This document shows, one piece after another, positions 62,202 to 64,000 of a stretch of 64,000 nucleotides of DNA. Positions within the stretch are counted from its first letter, which is position 1; every line of letters starts with the position of its first letter. Both the position numbers and the translations under genes were made by a program. Below the pieces are notes generated by a model that saw only the letters and a list, made by a program, of their open reading frames with translations, did no database searches and was not told the DNA's origin. Source of the DNA: Mesorhizobium sp. AR02 (GTDB taxonomy: Bacteria; Pseudomonadota; Alphaproteobacteria; Rhizobiales; Rhizobiaceae); the NCBI RefSeq assembly GCF_024746835.1, contig NZ_CP080531.1:1798001-1862000 (forward strand), given 5' to 3'.

Positions 62202-63016
62202 CCGCCGAAGAAACAAAGAAGCGACAAATGCCAAAAGGCGGACGAAAGGGCGGCTCTGTCTTTCCCCGAATAGCGCTGCAGGATGCACTCGGGTATGCAC
62301 GAAAATTGGTCAGTAAGACTCATACAAGTGCACAACCAATGGACATTATCTTTTCCGGAGTTGTGGGCGCCAAGAGCGGCAAGGGGCGTGTTCGCATTTC
62401 CGCACTAAGGCAGTATGGGCTCCTTAAGGGAGATGTGAAGTCCAGTTTCATCGCTGGTGATTTGGCTAAGAAAATTTCCGCCGCGCCGGAGGAAGAACTT
62501 ATACCTCTGTATCAAGAGGCGATATTAAAGCCGACCGTCTTCAAAACGCTTTTTGACACTTTTCATGGGGATATAGTAACAAAATCAAAGCTTAAGCAAC
62601 GTGCCGCAGATTTGAAAATCCATCCAGATGAGACCGAAACATGTGTTGAACTGTACATTTCTGGCATGCAGCTTGCTCGCTTGGTAACGGTTGACGGTGA
62701 CCGTGTCACCCATGTTGCATCAAACGGCATTGGGGCAACATCAGACGATGGCCGCCCTGCGGATGATAACCTCGGATTGCAAGATGGGGCAGCAGCAGAT
62801 GAGGCCCCTGATGCAAACCTTGACACGAAAACTGACTTTGAAAATGCCAACGGAGGCCAAGACACTAATACAGGCCGCGAAGCTGCTTTGCCGGCTGAGA
62901 CGGCGCACGCCATACCGCGCGCCATCTTTAACGTAAATGTTACGCTCGACTCCAGTTTGGATACGGAGAAGCTGAAAAAACAGCTCGAACTCTTAAAGCA
63001 GTTTGGAGCAATTTGA
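62198..63016 (+). CDS. Unknown partner protein of the TIR module
   Basis: 272 residues, family not recognised. Residues about 15-170 look globular and helical (VFPRIALQDALGYARKLVSK, VRISALRQYGLLKGDVKSSF, FKTLFDTFHGDIVTKSKLKQ), similar in layout to tandem winged-helix proteins. About 175-240 is an acidic, low-complexity linker (DDGRPADDNLGLQDGAAADE). The last ~30 residues (IFNVNVTLDSSLDTEKLKKQ, then LELLKQFGAI) form a strand-helix motif that could be a contact peptide. It overlaps the TIR gene stop by 4 bp (ATGA), so the two are made together. Confidence 0.7.
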   Translation: MTAEETKKRQMPKGGRKGGSVFPRIALQDALGYARKLVSKTHTSAQPMDIIFSGVVGAKSGKGRVRISALRQYGLLKGDVKSSFIAGDLAKKISAAPEEELIPLYQEAILKPTVFKTLFDTFHGDIVTKSKLKQRAADLKIHPDETETCVELYISGMQLARLVTVDGDRVTHVASNGIGATSDDGRPADDNLGLQDGAAADEAPDANLDTKTDFENANGGQDTNTGREAALPAETAHAIPRAIFNVNVTLDSSLDTEKLKKQLELLKQFGAI

Positions 63017-63040
63017 GTGCCAGCGCTTCACAATTAATGC

Positions 63041-63124
63041 TCAATGCCCACCCAAGTACAGGGCTACGACTGCAGCAATGTAGGACGCCGAGATCATCAA
63101 GTATGAGAACTGAAGGAAGGTCAT
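63041..63124 (-). CDS. Possible 27-residue membrane peptide
   Basis: MTFLQFSYLMISASYIAAVV then ALYLGGH: a single hydrophobic helix with short polar ends, like many small bacterial membrane peptides. It lies antisense in the gap behind the TIR module. No Shine-Dalgarno sequence is clear; AGGA exists only within the hairpin just upstream. The reading frame goes on upstream to 63262, but that part is not membrane-like. Evidence is weak: composition and the hydrophobic run only. Confidence 0.35.
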   Translation of the reverse strand: MTFLQFSYLMISASYIAAVVALYLGGH

Positions 63125-63153
63125 AGGAGAAAATCCTCGTGCTGGAGAGGATT
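63125..63153. terminator. Imperfect hairpin behind the TIR module
   Basis: AGGAGAAAATCCTC and GAGGATTCTCCT pair over 12 bases with a 2-nt bulge. It is about 110 bp after the stop of the partner gene and could end its transcript. Read on the other strand it would be the 5' region of the small membrane peptide. The rest of 63017-63274 shows nothing clear. Confidence 0.45.
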
Positions 63154-63274
63154 CTCCTAATAGTCGCCGATTTTCGTTCCCGCAAAGGGAAAATTTTGAC
63201 AATGGGTCTAGACCCATCGTCAGAAAAATTGATTCACGCTGACTCGAACGAACCAGTCGCAATATTTTATGCCC

Positions 63275-64000
63275 TCAAGTCCCCGCCGTATAAGCCGCGA
63301 TCGCCGCCATGTTGACGATGTCTGAGTCCTTCGCGTTCAGCGAAACGATCTGCACCGGCTTGTTCAGTCCGACCAGCAGCGGGCCGATCACCGTCGAGCC
63401 GCCGAGTTCCTGCAGCATCTTGGTCGAGATCGAGGCCGAGTGGAAGGCCGGCATGATCAGCACATTGGCCGGGCCGGTCAGCCTTATGAACGGATATTGC
63501 GCCATGGCGCGGGCATTGAGCGCGACGTCGGCGGCCATTTCGCCATCATATTCGAAATCGACGCGGCGCTTGTCGAGGATGCGCACCGCTTCCTGGACCC
63601 GCTCTGAGCGTTCGCCCTGGGGATGGCCGAAGGTGGAGTAGGCAAGCATGGCGAGCCTCGGCTCGTAGCCCATGCGGCGGGCGAAGCCTGCCGCTTCCTC
63701 GGCGATGTCGGCGATCTGCTCGGCATTCGGCATGTCGTGCACGGCGGTGTCGGCGACGAGCACGGTCTTGCCTCGCGCCAGCACGATCGACACGCCGATG
63801 ACGCGGTGGCCGGGCTTGGCGTCGATGACGCGGCGGATGTCGTCGAGCGCTGTCGAATAGTTGCGGGTCACACCGGTGACGATGCCGTCGGCGTCGCCCA
63901 GCGCCACCATGCAGGCGGCGAAGTGGTTGCGGTCGTTGTTGATCAGGCGCTGGCAATCACGGAACAGGAAGCCTTTGCGCTGCATGCGCTCGTACAGATA
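63275..64000 (-). CDS. maeB: NADP-malic enzyme, C-terminal phosphotransacetylase-like part (partial)
   Basis: The gene begins beyond the right edge; 241 residues of the C-terminus are visible. YLYERMQRKGFLFRDCQRLI, GDADGIVTGVTRNYSTALDD, DTAVHDMPNAEQIADIAEEA and AFHSASISTKMLQELGGSTV match the phosphotransacetylase-like domain at the end of large rhizobial malic enzymes (Dme/Tme type). The domain is thought to be regulatory, binding acetyl-CoA. It is not a free-standing phosphotransacetylase, to judge by its closeness to the malic-enzyme family. In bacteroids Dme supports growth on dicarboxylates. Confidence 0.88.
   Translation of the reverse strand, partial: YLYERMQRKGFLFRDCQRLINNDRNHFAACMVALGDADGIVTGVTRNYSTALDDIRRVIDAKPGHRVIGVSIVLARGKTVLVADTAVHDMPNAEQIADIAEEAAGFARRMGYEPRLAMLAYSTFGHPQGERSERVQEAVRILDKRRVDFEYDGEMAADVALNARAMAQYPFIRLTGPANVLIMPAFHSASISTKMLQELGGSTVIGPLLVGLNKPVQIVSLNAKDSDIVNMAAIAAYTAGT

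Noticed and set aside
62940..63185. 81-codon minus-strand frame
   Set aside because: Overlaps the end of the TIR partner gene antisense; no membrane or domain pattern.
61080..63275. tRNA-linked attachment sites for the TIR insert
   Set aside because: I looked for direct repeats and tRNA ends at both borders and saw none; the mechanism of insertion stays unknown.

Overview
The window reads as chromosomal backbone of a Mesorhizobium-like alphaproteobacterium (order Hyphomicrobiales). The reasons are high G+C, dense operons with 4-bp or 11-bp start/stop overlaps, rhizobial gene families (malic enzyme with a C-terminal phosphotransacetylase-like part, an HLD-II haloalkane dehalogenase, GcvT-type dimethylglycine dehydrogenase, fdsGBACD formate dehydrogenase), and mosaic intergenic repeats typical of this group. 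The genus is an inference. No rRNA, tRNA, CRISPR array, insertion sequence or replication origin was seen.

Layout. 1-4.7 kb: end of a rhodanese-ChrB fusion gene, a sugar-acid dehydratase of the IlvD/Edd family, a CoxG-like protein and an Mrp/ApbC ATPase. 4.8-11.9 kb: LysR regulator plus fdsG-fdsB-fdsA-fdhD-fdsD, an NAD-dependent molybdenum formate dehydrogenase. 12-15 kb: a hydrolase / dead cyclase / LuxR fusion regulator followed by three small proteins. 15.1-21.9 kb: gamma-aminobutyraldehyde dehydrogenase and a polyamine-type ABC importer with a LysR regulator. 22-27.7 kb: DedA and a PmtA-like methyltransferase, an OmpR-type two-component pair, an Rrf2/thioredoxin-reductase-like pair and a DeoR regulator. 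27.8-33.1 kb: a long structured leader, two choline-kinase-like phosphotransferases, a dimethylglycine-dehydrogenase-like enzyme and a frameshifted methyltransferase. 33-41.8 kb: DMT exporter, cytosine-deaminase-like amidohydrolase, MsbA-like ABC exporter, ilvD and an ArsR-SRPBCC-PhnB operon. 41.9-55.4 kb: prfC, a tetR-dehalogenase pair, oxidase, amidase, class II amidotransferase, Lrp regulator, dut, HAD phosphatase, PEP-mutase-like enzyme, EI24 and EamA membrane proteins and a PfkB kinase. 55.9-60.9 kb: an orphan Xre/MbcA/ParS antitoxin, agmatinase, a PotF-like binding protein, LysR and a PAS-GGDEF diguanylate cyclase. 61.1-63.2 kb: an A+T-rich insert with a TIR-domain gene and a partner gene. 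63.3 kb to the end: the C-terminal part of a malic enzyme.

Themes. Polyamine and amine nitrogen is handled at two loci: uptake plus aldehyde oxidation near 15-21 kb, and agmatine hydrolysis plus a second binding protein near 57 kb. One-carbon metabolism appears twice: formate oxidation, and demethylation of methylated amines at 28-31 kb. Several regulators have clear palindromes in their promoters. Two of them, Rrf2 and TetR, look leaderless.

The most promising undescribed element is the two-gene TIR module at 61.2-63.0 kb. It has coupled translation, base composition unlike its neighbours, an intact TIR catalytic glutamate, and a partner protein I cannot assign. Second is the roughly 280-nt structured leader before the kinase/dimethylglycine-dehydrogenase operon.
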